In this document: one piece after another, positions 54,201-63,760 of the stretch | Numbering within the stretch: position 1 is the stretch's first letter | How the letters are laid out: every line of letters begins with the position of its first letter | DNA from: Xanthostigma xanthostigma | Taxonomy: Eukaryota; Arthropoda; Insecta; Raphidioptera; Raphidiidae | NCBI GenBank assembly: GCA_963575645.1 | Contig: OY754466.1 | Span: 7,418,001-7,482,000, forward strand | Direction of reading: 5' to 3' | DNA length: 64,000 nucleotides | Notes under the pieces: model-generated | Told to the model about the DNA's origin: nothing | Database searches by the model: none | Seen by the model: the letters and a program-made list of their open reading frames with translations, nothing else | Translations under genes and position numbers: made by a program

Positions 54201-55398
54201 AGTTTTGAGGTCGGCGCCAATTTTATTACCAAAACTTTTTATATACCTACTTACTCATTAAATTGGAGCCGACCTCAGAACTTTATTTTCTACTTTTTAG
54301 TGGCTTTTTTGAAGGCGGTTCTATTTTTTTTATGAAAAGTTTTGTTTACATAAAATCTCATGTAATATGAATATCACAACTTCATTTCAAAATTCTGCGA
54401 TTCATTTTAATTTCACCTGTAGCAGAAAGTAACCTTACAACTAGGTAGGTATATTTTCAAATATGGAATTTATAACTTATTGCGAATATCTTTGAAAAAT
54501 GATAACAATAATGATATTATAGATCATTTATCTAGCCTTAAATATATTTAGAAGTCGGCAAAATCATTTATATCAAACAATAAAAGTACTTTTAAATCGC
54601 AAGCTCTCGATCATCCCATTACAAGCAATGTGTGCAACAAAGACGTAAATCCACGATTTGCAGCGTGTCCGTTCTAACATACCGGCTCGGATTTTGAACA
54701 TTGCGCAGTCGTTCCAGTTCGTAGTTATAATTCAGTGCGTGGAACATACTATGTAGGTAACCATGGCAACGAATAGTTAATATTATATTGAATACTAGCC
54801 CAATGGCTAGTATTCAATATAATATTAACCCGCGTCACCTCACGCGATATCAGAAATTTTATTTTCTTTTTTATAATCAAATGTCAACATTTTTTAAGTT
54901 GGAATGGTCCCGTTGCCCAATTGGCTGGAATTTTTACTATAAGTACGATAAATATGTACTCATTGTAAATGAAAATGTATTAAAAATGTCTGATAATAAT
55001 TCAATTTTTGTAGGTTTAATTTTGACACTGAGAGCCCAGGGCTTAAGCCCTATTAATCCCTGTGTCCGCTCTTGGTTGCACCATATTTTACTTACGCGCG
55101 AATCTTCTTTGAAATAAAAGACATACGCTACAGTGAAACAAACCGCAGCAGACAAAACAATTGCAAAAAACTTCTTATTTAAATTGAAAAATCCTTTTGC
55201 AAAATCATCTCGGCAAACACGTTGAACCACTTTTAAATTTTTCAAATCGTTATCGGTTAAACCGGCCTTTTTGGCGCGGTTCAAAATTCCGGTAAGACGT
55301 TTTTCAGCGCGGTACATTTTGTCAATGAAACAAACGAATGCTTCGAACTCCCGAAGTTTCAGACGGCGCATGCGCGTTTGTTTCTGACGTACACGCAT
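51246..55398 (-). CDS. Membrane-anchored JmjC (cupin-like) dioxygenase, 3' end not found
   Basis: Assembled by eye from three exons. Exon 1 (55096-55398) starts at ATG and encodes 101 residues: a basic, coiled N-terminus and a membrane segment at residues 77-96 (FFAIVLSAAVCFTVAYVFYF), giving a type II topology; donor GTAAGT. Exon 2 (52382-52868; acceptor TTTTTTCAG, donor GTAAGC) encodes CLLEMPRFIGNTWFRDP, then YAYGGRPVIVTDGAVGWPAL, then SEDWIFMGTPGPGAHLH. Exon 3 (51246-51375; acceptor TTTTTATAG, donor GTAAGT) encodes VDDVGNPSWQAQIKGKKKWR. The join H|VD makes the HxD iron-binding motif of JmjC enzymes. All junctions are phase 0 except the last donor (phase 1). The last exon(s), with the third His ligand, were not found. 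Exon 2 needs a one-base slip at the C6 run 52757-52762. Substrate unknown. Confidence 0.8.
51386..51622. mobile_element. Inverted-repeat MITE in intron 2 of the JmjC gene, next to the acceptor
   Basis: The arms CGGAACCCAAAGGAATGGTG and CACCATTCCTTTGGGTTCCG continue for about 60 bp each (GAAATGCGCCGAACTGTCCT and its complement). A second inverted pair (GTAAACATTGA..AGAAAAGCATG) fills the centre. On the minus strand its edge lies about 10 bp upstream of exon 3 (acceptor at 51376-51377). Confidence 0.88.
51863..52192. mobile_element. Inverted-repeat MITE in intron 2 of the JmjC gene
   Basis: The left arm TATAATACGCGCCACGAATC with AAAAGGCTCGGAAGTTAG answers the right arm CTAACTTCCGAACCTTTT with GTGGCACGTATTATA. 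The interior is GC-richer without coding sense. Target duplication not clear. Confidence 0.82.
53176..53302. repeat. Two-copy tandem repeat, about 63 bp
   Basis: Two units share GAGCC(G/A)AAACTGTACG, then TACTGCATAGTTTCTGGACC and AATAGGAACGCGGTA. It lies in intron 1 of the JmjC gene. Confidence 0.8.
53659..53730 (+). pseudogene. THAP domain N-terminal fragment
   Basis: A plus frame opens with ATG and reads MVKSCCAYNCTNVWSPN, then QETSFI and a stop. This fits the start of a THAP zinc-binding domain (M..sC...C.n....sfh.FP). After about 23 residues the match ends at a dispersed repeat that begins near 53737. It may be a first-exon relic of a THAP gene or of a P-element-type transposon. It lies antisense inside intron 1 of the JmjC gene. 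Confidence 0.45.
53737..54100. repeat. Retroposon-like dispersed repeat
   Basis: It contains TATGTATGTATGT runs and two versions of AAATCGGTTCAGTAGTTTT, a phrase common near 3' ends of insect LINE/SINE copies. No coding part was seen. Confidence 0.45.
54133..54345. mobile_element. Inverted-repeat MITE in intron 1 of the JmjC gene
   Basis: The arms GAACCACCTTCAAAAAAAGCC and GGCTTTTTTGAAGGCGGTTC, continuing with CACTAAAAAG and TGAGGTCGGCGCCAATTTTA against TAAATTGGAGCCGACCTCA, make a hairpin of about 80-bp arms. The GAGGTCGG core recalls the mariner-type MITEs at 4572 and 39701, but the ends differ. Confidence 0.8.
54780..54827. repeat. Perfect 22-bp-arm palindrome inside a repeat copy
   Basis: The sequence AATATTATATTGAATACTAG plus CC is mirrored after a CAAT spacer. 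The related copy at about 485-505 has the left arm only. It lies in intron 1 of the JmjC gene. Confidence 0.85.
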
Positions 55399-55514
55399 TT
55401 AACAATTGAAACTCGACCGCATGTTATATTCTGCGTTAAGGGATGTATTTACTTTCTTCATGAACTGTTAAAATATAATCGCTTTTATGACTTTCAATGT
55501 TAAACATCTAAAGG

Positions 55515-55890
55515 CGAGTTTGGATGGAAGTAAAACTGAGCAATTGGCGCGACACTTTTATAGGACGACGTTTGTGAGCGTTTAAACATGGGTTTAGGTG
55601 AGGGTTAAATTTAATTACTAGTTTAGTTACTATATTAAAGCGTTAGATGACAGCGCGTGACGCTTGCTTTGTGTATGCGTTGGATTATAACTTGGCTTTT
55701 GTTAATGGAGACAACTAGATGTCAGGGCAAAATTTAGTTACAAGGTGAAATTTAGTTACTAGAATTTTGCTAGTTGACATTGCGAAATTTAGTAGATGAC
55801 AGAGCTAAATTTAGTTACTGGGCGATATGTATAGTTACTAGAATTTTGTTAGTTGATAGGGCGAAATTTAGTTACTAGAATTTCGCTTAA
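55515..55890. repeat. Inverted copy of the 15640 repeat plus AATTTAGTTACTAG array
   Basis: Bases 55515-55740 are the reverse of 15640-15860. From 55735 to about 55890 the phrase AAATTTAGTTACTAG(AATTT) is repeated with GTTGA spacers several times, a short irregular tandem array just upstream of the JmjC gene's start. Confidence 0.65.
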
Positions 55891-56785
55891 ATTTATGTTT
55901 CACATCTGCCAGGCGTCCCTGCACGGCGGCTCACATTTTTTTTTTTCGAATTATAGACATTAATTTTTTGTTGTTATTTGTTATGTCGAAACAATTTAAA
56001 ATTTTATATTTCTTTATAAAAAAAATAAGATCTGCAATTTTAGATTTTTATAATTTTAAAATGAACATGTCTCAAACCCCAGTATATTTAAATTTGGATA
56101 TCATAGACTATAAATATTTCAGTATGGCGCCCACTACCCGCCATGTTGTTTCGGGTGATATAAAAATTGCTTTGATTTAAAATTTTGTGCTACAGAACTC
56201 ATATATTTTCGGGGGGACTAATCGACTAGTGTATTTTCAACGTCTCCTTCATTCTCACTTCGTGGCAGAAATAGACCAATCAGAAAAAAACCTTCATTAA
56301 TTTGAGGTTAAACGAAGTCAAGCATATTTTTCATTGGCTGAGCAGCGTAGGATGAGACACTTTGCGTGAGACGTAGGGATTAAAAAATACGTGAAAAAAA
56401 TCAGTTGAAAATTGATTGTGTTTGGGGAAATTGTAGCATCTAATTCATCCCTTAAAACTTAAACCAGGATAAGAAAATAAAATCGACAGTCCGTGTAAGA
56501 GATGGAGTTACACAATAACACGGTAAACATGACGGTCATCTCTCTTCTTGAGTGTTGCCGTCTAAAATGTCTGTTATCAGTAGAAGACAGCTTGTGTATA
56601 ACCATGCAACTAGAAAATTACTTTCATAATACAATTTAACCCGCAACACCTGCGATCCAATCAGAAACTATTATTCGATCTACAATCAATAATAAACACT
56701 ACAGTTACATTATGTGTCAATTCGGATTGCAATTCAGTGCGCAATCATAAGCGCACGAAATTCTCGTACTATATTTACCCGAACC
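55891..56785. other. Intergenic, nothing firm
   Basis: No exon supported. The segment 56630-56720 has weak likeness to the repeat copies at 485-600 and 54830-54925. Confidence 0.3.
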
Positions 56786-56793
56786 ATTTCGAG

Positions 56794-57307
56794 TAGGGTT
56801 CGGTAACTCAGATCTGAACCGATCCAAAGAGCCGACTCCGACAGAAGATCCGTGAGAGCCGGCTCACTTTTTTATGAGCCGACGGATCAACGGATCCGCA
56901 TAACTCAGTGAAACACTTAACACACAGAAGCAATAAGTATCTGTCAGCTCAAATGACTCATGCATCATAATATGTCTGGTTATGGTACACACTATACGCA
57001 CAGGCGGTACAGTTATTACAGTGTTTTACTTAAGTCACAACTATTTAAGGTATTGTATTGCATATTGTAATATGCTTTCTGTAACATAGCAAGTAGCAAC
57101 CTGTAAAACCCCGCCTTATAATATGTGAGTCAGTCACTGGCATAATATTACCTGGTATGATTGACTCAACTAACTCAGTGGCTCAGTTGACTCGAATAAC
57201 ATATTCAGAACTCTGCTCTTTTTGAACCGGTTCAGGGAGCCGGCTCACATACGGAATCCAGATGCAAAGATGCAGATCACTAAAAAGACCCGTTTGTCTC
57301 ATCTCTA
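56794..57307. mobile_element. hAT-type MITE, 514 bp, perfect 8-bp target duplication
   Basis: It starts TAGGGTTCGG and ends GTCTCATCTCTA. The exact direct repeat ATTTCGAG lies at 56786-56793 and 57308-57315. Near both ends are GAGCCGGCTCAC blocks, and the middle has several TGAGTCA/TGACTC motifs. It is non-coding and looks recent by its flanks. Confidence 0.85.
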
Positions 57308-57958
57308 ATTTCGAGCTCAGCTCTACCCTCCTCCCTTAGTTCTATAATACTAAAGTAGGTTAAACTATACAAAAAGTAGTGATATCCCACCAAAAACATA
57401 AATGTAAAAAAATGAGGGCAAAGTTTAGTACAAAAAAGAATTGAGATCTAAGAGCGCTTGGAAAGTAACTCATTTATTTATAACTAGCTGCTCCCTGCTG
57501 CCTGCGATTGAGATGAAACACGACAAAATGTTTGTTCAGCTCGCTGAGTTTACGAAGGGAATTCTATTTTTTTTTTTATTTTTTTTTTTTTTTAGGGATC
57601 GACCAGTGAAAGTCGTTTCAAAAATATTTTTGTCTAGGTATACCTACTTAAATATTACTCAGATATATTTTTTCGATATTTATGATTTTTTTAAGCCACC
57701 TGGCAATCATTTAGATCCAATTACATAACCGGACTTATTTATTATATTAAAATATCCAAATGCCTTAAGGATAATTTTTGAAAATAAAATTTCGCAAAGT
57801 TAAAAATTCAAAGGTTGGCTACGCCCCACTACCCTTCGGCCAGGTCTTCGATTTTGTGTTCAGATATTACAAAAGAAGTGTTAGATAAATTTACAAATAC
57901 TTACCCAAAAACGTTTAGATAGTTCTCTTGGACTATAAGTGCAGCTGTTGGTGTAAGC

Positions 57959-58476
57959 AAGTGATGTGCCGGATCGTTAAAAATGTATATCCGAGGATAC
58001 GGATCCGAATACGAATTTTTGGTTTCAAGATTCGCGGATACGGATCTTAACTTTCTTAGAGTGCGCGGCGGTAAATATTGCACATCGACCTTTGGAAAGA
58101 GACTATCTGTTATGGGAAAAAGTTATTGACCTCTTTAAGAGTTAACTCTCATAACAGATTGTCTCTTTCCAAAGATCGATGTGCAATATCTCATTATAAA
58201 GATAGTATTTTATTAGTACCTTTGAGTTAAGTACTATTGGTATGGTACTCACTACGATAAATGTTTGAATATAAAGGTGCCAAATACGATTTAAAAAAAT
58301 AAAAAGTAATATGAATGGAATTTAACAAGTTTTCATTATTACCTAATCACCTATATATATAAAATTTCATCTATGAATTGAAAATTAATAAGGTAAAAGA
58401 TCCGCTAAAAACTAATGGATACGGATCTTTCTTCTCCCTCGGATATCCGCGGATACGGATATCTGGCACATCACTA
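57959..58476 (+). mobile_element. hAT-type MITE, GTGATGTGCCGG family, copy 4, complete
   Basis: The ends are AGTGATGTGCCGGATCG and GGATATCTGGCACATCACT. TAAGCA occurs directly on each side (about 57953-57958 and 58478-58484). The internal hairpin matches the sister copy at 26172-26693. Confidence 0.82.
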
Positions 58477-58484
58477 TAAGCAAC

Positions 58485-59439
58485 CACAAACGTACAGAAT
58501 ATACTGTATTTAATTAAAACATATTTTATTGATATTTATAAAGTATTGACATTAATATTTATTTTAATATACTAAGTCTTAATTTTTACGGTACTGCTAA
58601 ATTGCGATAAAAAATTGAAATATACCGCGATGCTGCAAAATATTTAAAAATATTAAACAGGGAAAATTTCATTCAGAAAAATTTTATAAAATATTTAACG
58701 TATTTTTACGTTAGATTTCTAGTAAAGTAAATTTAAGATGAAAAGTACTTTTAGCAATGAATTTTACCACCATTTTCATAACAATTTCGTATAAAGTAAG
58801 AGTTGCAAGCGGTATTAGAAACAGAGCAGAGTTCCTCAACTCTTGTAGTTTGACAACAGATCTGAAATTATGCGGAAAATATTGATGCATTAACGATTAT
58901 TTCTGATTTTTGTTTTCTAAAAAAATATATAAAAAACAATGTTTCAATTTTTAGTTGCTTTTGTTTCAGTTTAATATGAACTAATTACAATTTTTTTTTA
59001 ATAATTTGGTAATTTTTGTTTTGTTTTTTTTTATAATAATATATAAAAAGAATGCATGACTTGTTTATCAACACGCAATAGTGAACTTTTTTTATTACAA
59101 TATAATAACAAATGTATTCAATTCGGAAGTATGTCATCTTCTTTACGCACGGTAGGGTAAGTTCGATTCATGCGATTGAACGTTCTTATGTAGGTACATT
59201 GTCTATTACCTAAAATTTTTCTCGAAAACCGTACCCAGAGACAATACAAGTTATCGTATCTAAACTTAGGTTAATTAAAAAAGAAGATCTTTTTTGTGTA
59301 ATTTGAGTGAAGTGATGCTACTCTGAGGATACAATGTAAAAAATAATAAAAACAAACAATATTTCCGAAACTAGGAAGTTTAGAGAAAAAAATTCTCTAC
59401 AAACATTTCTTGGAAAAATAAATAATAATAATGAACGCT
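58485..59439. other. Intergenic, nothing recognised
   Basis: AT-rich DNA with no exon, RNA gene or bounded element that I can support. Confidence 0.3.
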
Positions 59440-59745
59440 TTTTAAAAGTATACCGTTATAATAAAACAACGTCACAACACATATTTCTTCTGCGCATGAG
59501 CCTATTTTCCCCAAAAACACGAGAACTTTTCATATTTGCATATATCAAACATCTTTCCAAAATTTGGTTTCAATCCGCTCATCCATGTGATCTGTATCGT
59601 GTTCATAAACGAACAGATTTTTTACAAAAAGATGTTTTTTTGACTCAGGGGACCTCAAAACAAAAAAATATTTTTGAGATGTGAATTTTGACCGTTCGCT
59701 TGTGGAGTTGGGATGGTAAAAATAAGCTTTAATTAGTGGTAATAC
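59440..59745. repeat. Inverted copy of the repeat at 1-300
   Basis: The reverse orientation of bases 1-300: TCTTCTGCGCATGAGCC, CCAAAATTTGGTTTCAATCC and GGGGACCTCAAAAC correspond to the first copy. The class is unknown. Confidence 0.65.
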
Positions 59746-59826
59746 GTGGACCAAAGTGTCAACTAAAATAAAAATAAACCCAATTAATTAACAAAATAAA
59801 ATAAGACACCTTGGTAGGTATTATGG

Positions 59827-60120
59827 TATGATAAAATTATACGGGATACAAGGCTAAATATAAAAACAATTTTTATTCACTAGAACATCATTTATTAGTC
59901 AACGTTTCGGCAGAAATTTTTGGCTTCTTCAGGACCTTAAAAAGCTCTAGTAAAAAGTCACATAAAATTTTTTTTTTTTAATTTTGTGATTTTTTACTAG
60001 TGATTTTTAAGGTCCTGAAGAAGACAAAAATTTCTGCCGAAACGTTGACTAATAAATGATGTTCTAGTGAATAAAAATTGTTTTTATATTTAGCCTTGTA
60101 TCCCGTATAACTTTATCATA
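59827..60120. mobile_element. Near-perfect palindromic MITE, 294 bp
   Basis: The arms TATACGGGATACAAGGCTAA and TTAGCCTTGTATCCCGTATA continue inwards for about 130 bp (GTTTCGGCAGAAATTT, CTTCAGGACCTTAAAA and complements) around a short loop. It ends 64 bp from the stop of the ZAD gene at 60185, and its minus strand carries AATAAA, so it may supply that gene's polyadenylation signal. The GAAACGTTG/CCTGAAGAAG phrase is also known from Penelope-like repeats of arthropods, but the structure here is a plain foldback. Confidence 0.88.
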
Positions 60121-60184
60121 AAAATAAACCGTAATAATTATCAACAAGTTCCACTAGAGCGTGTTGAACGCTGTTTTTTTACTA

Positions 60185-62164
60185 CTAATTATTTTTCGTA
60201 TCAATTTCTCGTTTTATACTATCGTTATTTTTTTCCAAAAGCAACGATTTTTCTGAATTCCTCGTAACAACGACCGTCATAACTTTTTTCAAATGCACTC
60301 GTTTATGTCCAATCAGATTGCTCAAACATTTGAAATCTTTGAAGCATGCATCGCATTTATACATCCTGTCCGAACTATGTGAGTTCAGAACATGATTCTT
60401 CAAGTTGCTGCTCTGCCTGAACTTTTTGTGGCAAGTATCGCATTCAAAGGGTTTCTCTCCAGAATGAATACGTTTATGCGAAGACAACGAACTCGAATTC
60501 ATAAACGTTTTGTTACATTCTTCGCATTTATACGGCCGTTCCCTGGTATGTGTACGTTTATGAGTCTTTAAAACATTCGAGGATTTGAAAGTTTTCGGGC
60601 AAACGTCGCACTTGTAGGGCCTGGTCCCACTGTGGCTACGCTTGTGAATAATAATGTCACTGTTAGTTTTGTAAGACTTGCCACAGATGTCGCAACTATA
60701 CGGTCTTTCGTTGCTGTGTACACGCAAATGAACCTTTTTATCAGACTGTGTTTTAAAACACTTGCCGCAATGTTCACACTTGTGCGGCTTTTTGTCTGAA
60801 TGACACAGCTGGTGGGCTTTGAGCTTCTCTAAAAGTTTGAAAGACTTCGAACATTTGGTGCAAGAAAACGGTTTAACGTCGGAATGCACAACTTTGTGAC
60901 GCACCCAACTCGAACAGTACATAAACCGTTTGTCGCAAACTTCACACTGGTACGGCGTTTCTCCTGTATGTATACGAGTGTGAACTGTCAGTCGCTTCCG
61001 CTGAGTAAATGTTCTGTTGCAGTATTCACACTTGATGCCTGTAGTGCCGAATTCATTGAATCCATCGCTTTTATCGTTTATCAGTGGATCTTGTTCGATT
61101 TCGGGCAAAAATAATTCACGAGTTTCGGATTCGTTCACTTTGAAGAATTTTTGTTCGAACTGTATTTTTTGCGGCGATGTTTCAATTAAATCGTTAGTAG
61201 GAGATTTTATTGATTTTTGTTCAATTACGTTTGTCTTTTGTTCAATTTCGTTTGTCTTTTGTTCAGTTTCGTTTTGCTTTTGTTCAAGTAAGTTTGAATT
61301 TTGTTGGGATTTTAACTTCATTGGTGAAATTCGAGGTATTTTTCCTGTTTCGTCTAGAACTATGGCTTCTTCAGGTTGCTTTTTTAATGGCGGCTCGATG
61401 ACTTTCAACAACGGTGTTTTAACTAATGTTGGCGTGTTGATTGTAGCTTTACTTCCCGAAATGTCAATTGTTTCACTTACTTCTTCAACCATGTCCTGCT
61501 CCAAATCAGACTGATAATCAAACTCCATATCGGTACTTTCGGATTTTCCGTCAGTTTCGTCGATGAAGTCAATGTTTTTTAGTTTCCCCAAATAGCCTTT
61601 TAATTTCGCATCAGATCTATGACATAATTTTATAAAACCGCATACAATGTCTAATTCATAAAGACATTGTTCGCAAATCCAGCTGGGGAGGCCATCTTTA
61701 CTTGTTATCTAAAAAATAAATTGACAGTTAGAACGGAAGAAATAAGCTGCTGATATTTTTCGATATACTTCTAGGAATACAAATAATTCTAGGTTTATTA
61801 TTTAGTGAAAACTCAGAATCTAAATACAAAATAAATTATCAATATTGATAATTTCATTTACTTTCGACTACAGTTTTTTATGAAATTTTCTGCGTACACC
61901 TTGTTTTACGCGCGTATAATAACCTAAATTCTATAGTTCATGCGTTTTTACGATTTTTATATTATTCGATGATTCATACAATAAAACTAAACAGTCGTTT
62001 TATATAGTGTGACTTACATGTACGGAAGCATACTCTGTTATCAAATTTGCTGTAACTTTCCCTTGACTTGAGTTTCTTTCAAATATATTTTGTAAATTAT
62101 CGAAATCACCGAGACATATTCTACACATTGGACTTAAACCTCCTAAAGCGACAATTAACGCCAT
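60185..62164 (-). CDS. ZAD C2H2 zinc-finger protein, nine fingers
   Basis: Exon 1 is 62018-62164 (49 codons, ATG at 62162-62164) and exon 2 is 60185-61708. The intron is 309 bp, phase 0, donor GTAAGT, acceptor TTTTAG. The predicted protein has 556 residues. The ZAD cysteines are Cys14, Cys17, Cys61 and Cys64. The linker is acidic at first (DLEQDMVEEVSE) and then carries a glutamine-rich heptad-like run (EQKTNEI, EQKTNVI, EQKSIKS) that may form a coiled coil. Nine C2H2 fingers follow (IKCEYC to YKCDAC); the last linker is atypical (NSHSSDRMYK). It is likely a nuclear DNA-binding regulator. The intron sits at the same ZAD position as in the two ZAD genes 28 kb away, so it is a more distant paralogue. 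It stands 1.27 kb from NDUFA1 in head-to-head orientation. Confidence 0.94.
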
Positions 62165-62483
62165 TTCACACTTATAAAGTTGAAATTATATTCCAAACAA
62201 ACACTTAACCACGCTGTTTACAGATGAGCACTTATTAAATTGGTCCACTGTGTTTATATAAGATTATTAAATACTCCTTTTTATTATATCCAAAAAATGT
62301 AAATTGTGAACTTCTTTAATTGTTTGATATAACATACAGTCTATTTATTTCTTGTAGATTCTCACTAGATTATTAAAATAAAAAGTTAAAATCACCATGG
62401 AAGTAAAAAAGAAATTTTATTTTTCGCGGTTCCCGTATTTGCGGACCAAAAAATTGTGACCACTTCTGTATTCGCGGTTCTAA

Positions 62484-62868
62484 TTGCCGCTGCACACTAG
62501 GCTAGAAACGCTGCTAGGAGTCCTGCTAGCCGGTAGGCTGGGTACGAAGCTTGATTTGCGGCTAGGTATGAGCAAGAACCAATCAGGAACCAGTATCTTC
62601 ACGTGGGCACTTGAACAAACCATAGATATTAATATATCTATGGAACAAACGCCCACATGACGTCATTCTGCCAGACAACAGACACGTTTTGCTCTGTGTT
62701 TATATTCTGTCACTGCGCGCGCACCAGATCTATCCACAAAACAAACTTGAAAAATAGTCTCGTGTGAAGCGAGCACTTAACAGCAATCAAGAAAACCAGC
62801 GCTAGAAAACTAGTAGGTAAATCTAGCAAGGAATCTAGCAGCGTTTCTAGCTTCGTGTGCAGTGGCCT
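62484..62868. mobile_element. Harbinger-type MITE (CACACGAGG family) between the ZAD gene and NDUFA1
   Basis: It starts TTGCCGCTGCACACTAGG and ends CTTCGTGTGCAGTGGCCT, with TAA at 62481-62483 and TTA at 62869-62871. It occupies part of the shared upstream region of the divergent genes at 60185-62164 and 63436-63657. It has its own tiny 22-bp insert at 62621-62642. Confidence 0.82.
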
Positions 62869-62871
62869 TTA

Positions 62872-63435
62872 GATTCCGATTTGGCTCGATCTTCATCCAT
62901 GATCCATCGAGTTTTCTAATGAAATTTGAATTGTGATAATATAATGTATTAATAAAGAAAAATTGATTTTGTTGACATTCAATTTCACGGCACAGCTATT
63001 TTTAATAAAAAATTATAGTTGTTAATTTTATTTCTGAAATATAGTTATCGAGTTTTCAGATAAATTTATTATCAATCGAAAGTAAAATATGTATATAAAA
63101 TGCCAAAATCGCAACTTACTTTGTTATAAATATTATACGTTAATTTCTGAAAAAAACCGCGCTTTGTATACCTAAGTATAGTAGTATCAAACCTTAAATA
63201 CGAAAACCTAAATATGGGTACGTCCATGGCGTGATTTGTCATGATACAATGTCGAGAAAAGGGATTGTAATGTGATTTTTTATTTTCTACAATTTTTCGT
63301 TGTTTAAATTTGCAAAAATTTGAACATGTTAGGTTGGCCAGCTTGAAATAATTTTTCTTACGTTGCCAACATTGGCTAGCTGTCAAATCAATCAAAAAGG
63401 TCGTCGGAACTCGGAAGAAGTGAAATTAAACTAAA
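62872..63435. other. Upstream region of NDUFA1
   Basis: No TATA box is evident close to the start. The 50 bp before the ATG (GTCGTCGGAACTCGGAAG) is GC-richer than the rest and likely 5' UTR. The minus frame at 63072-63395 has no recognised domain. Confidence 0.4.
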
Positions 63436-63657
63436 ATGTGGTTTGAAATAATACCAAGTTTTGCGATTATCACTGTTGCTGTTGCATTACCAACAACAAT
63501 ACATTATTATCTGGACAAATTAGTATTGGGAAATCCATACAAAAGAAATATGGATTATCACTTCAACAGACGACTTTATATGCGAGACACTCGCATTTCG
63601 GGTAAAGCGGAAGATCCGTACGTACAAGTTGGTTTGGAAAATATTCCTGATAATTAA
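63436..63657 (+). CDS. NDUFA1: NADH dehydrogenase [ubiquinone] 1 alpha subcomplex subunit 1 (MWFE)
   Basis: An intact single-exon frame of 73 residues, close to the family's usual 70. It begins with the hallmark MWFEIIPSFAIITVAVALP. That covers the signature MWFE and the single membrane helix (about residues 5-26), which serves as an uncleaved targeting and anchor segment. The matrix or peripheral part carries RRLYMRDTRISG and VGLENIPD, matching the conserved 'RD.RISG...GLENI' end of the human protein. NDUFA1 is an accessory subunit needed to assemble the membrane arm of mitochondrial complex I. The ATG lies in a good context (CTAAAATGT). Polyadenylation signals AATAAA are at 63712-63717 and 63755-63760. 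A splice in the UTR cannot be excluded. Confidence 0.96.
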   Translation: MWFEIIPSFAIITVAVALPTTIHYYLDKLVLGNPYKRNMDYHFNRRLYMRDTRISGKAEDPYVQVGLENIPDN

Positions 63658-63711
63658 AAGCAACCAAAATCATCGTTTATATAGTATAAATACCATTGTA
63701 ATATTATTAAA

Positions 63712-63760
63712 AATAAAACTATAAAAGTGTGTAATTGTTTTTTTTTTTACATGCAATAAA
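63712..63760 (+). terminator. NDUFA1 polyadenylation signals
   Basis: Two AATAAA hexamers lie 55 and 98 bp after the NDUFA1 stop codon, the second in CAATAAAAAG, followed by T-rich sequence. Either could direct cleavage. Confidence 0.6.

Noticed and set aside
54937-55095. Extension of JmjC exon 1 past 55096
   Set aside because: A strong GTAAGT donor follows residue 101, and the residues after it do not resemble the family, so the read-through part is taken as intron.
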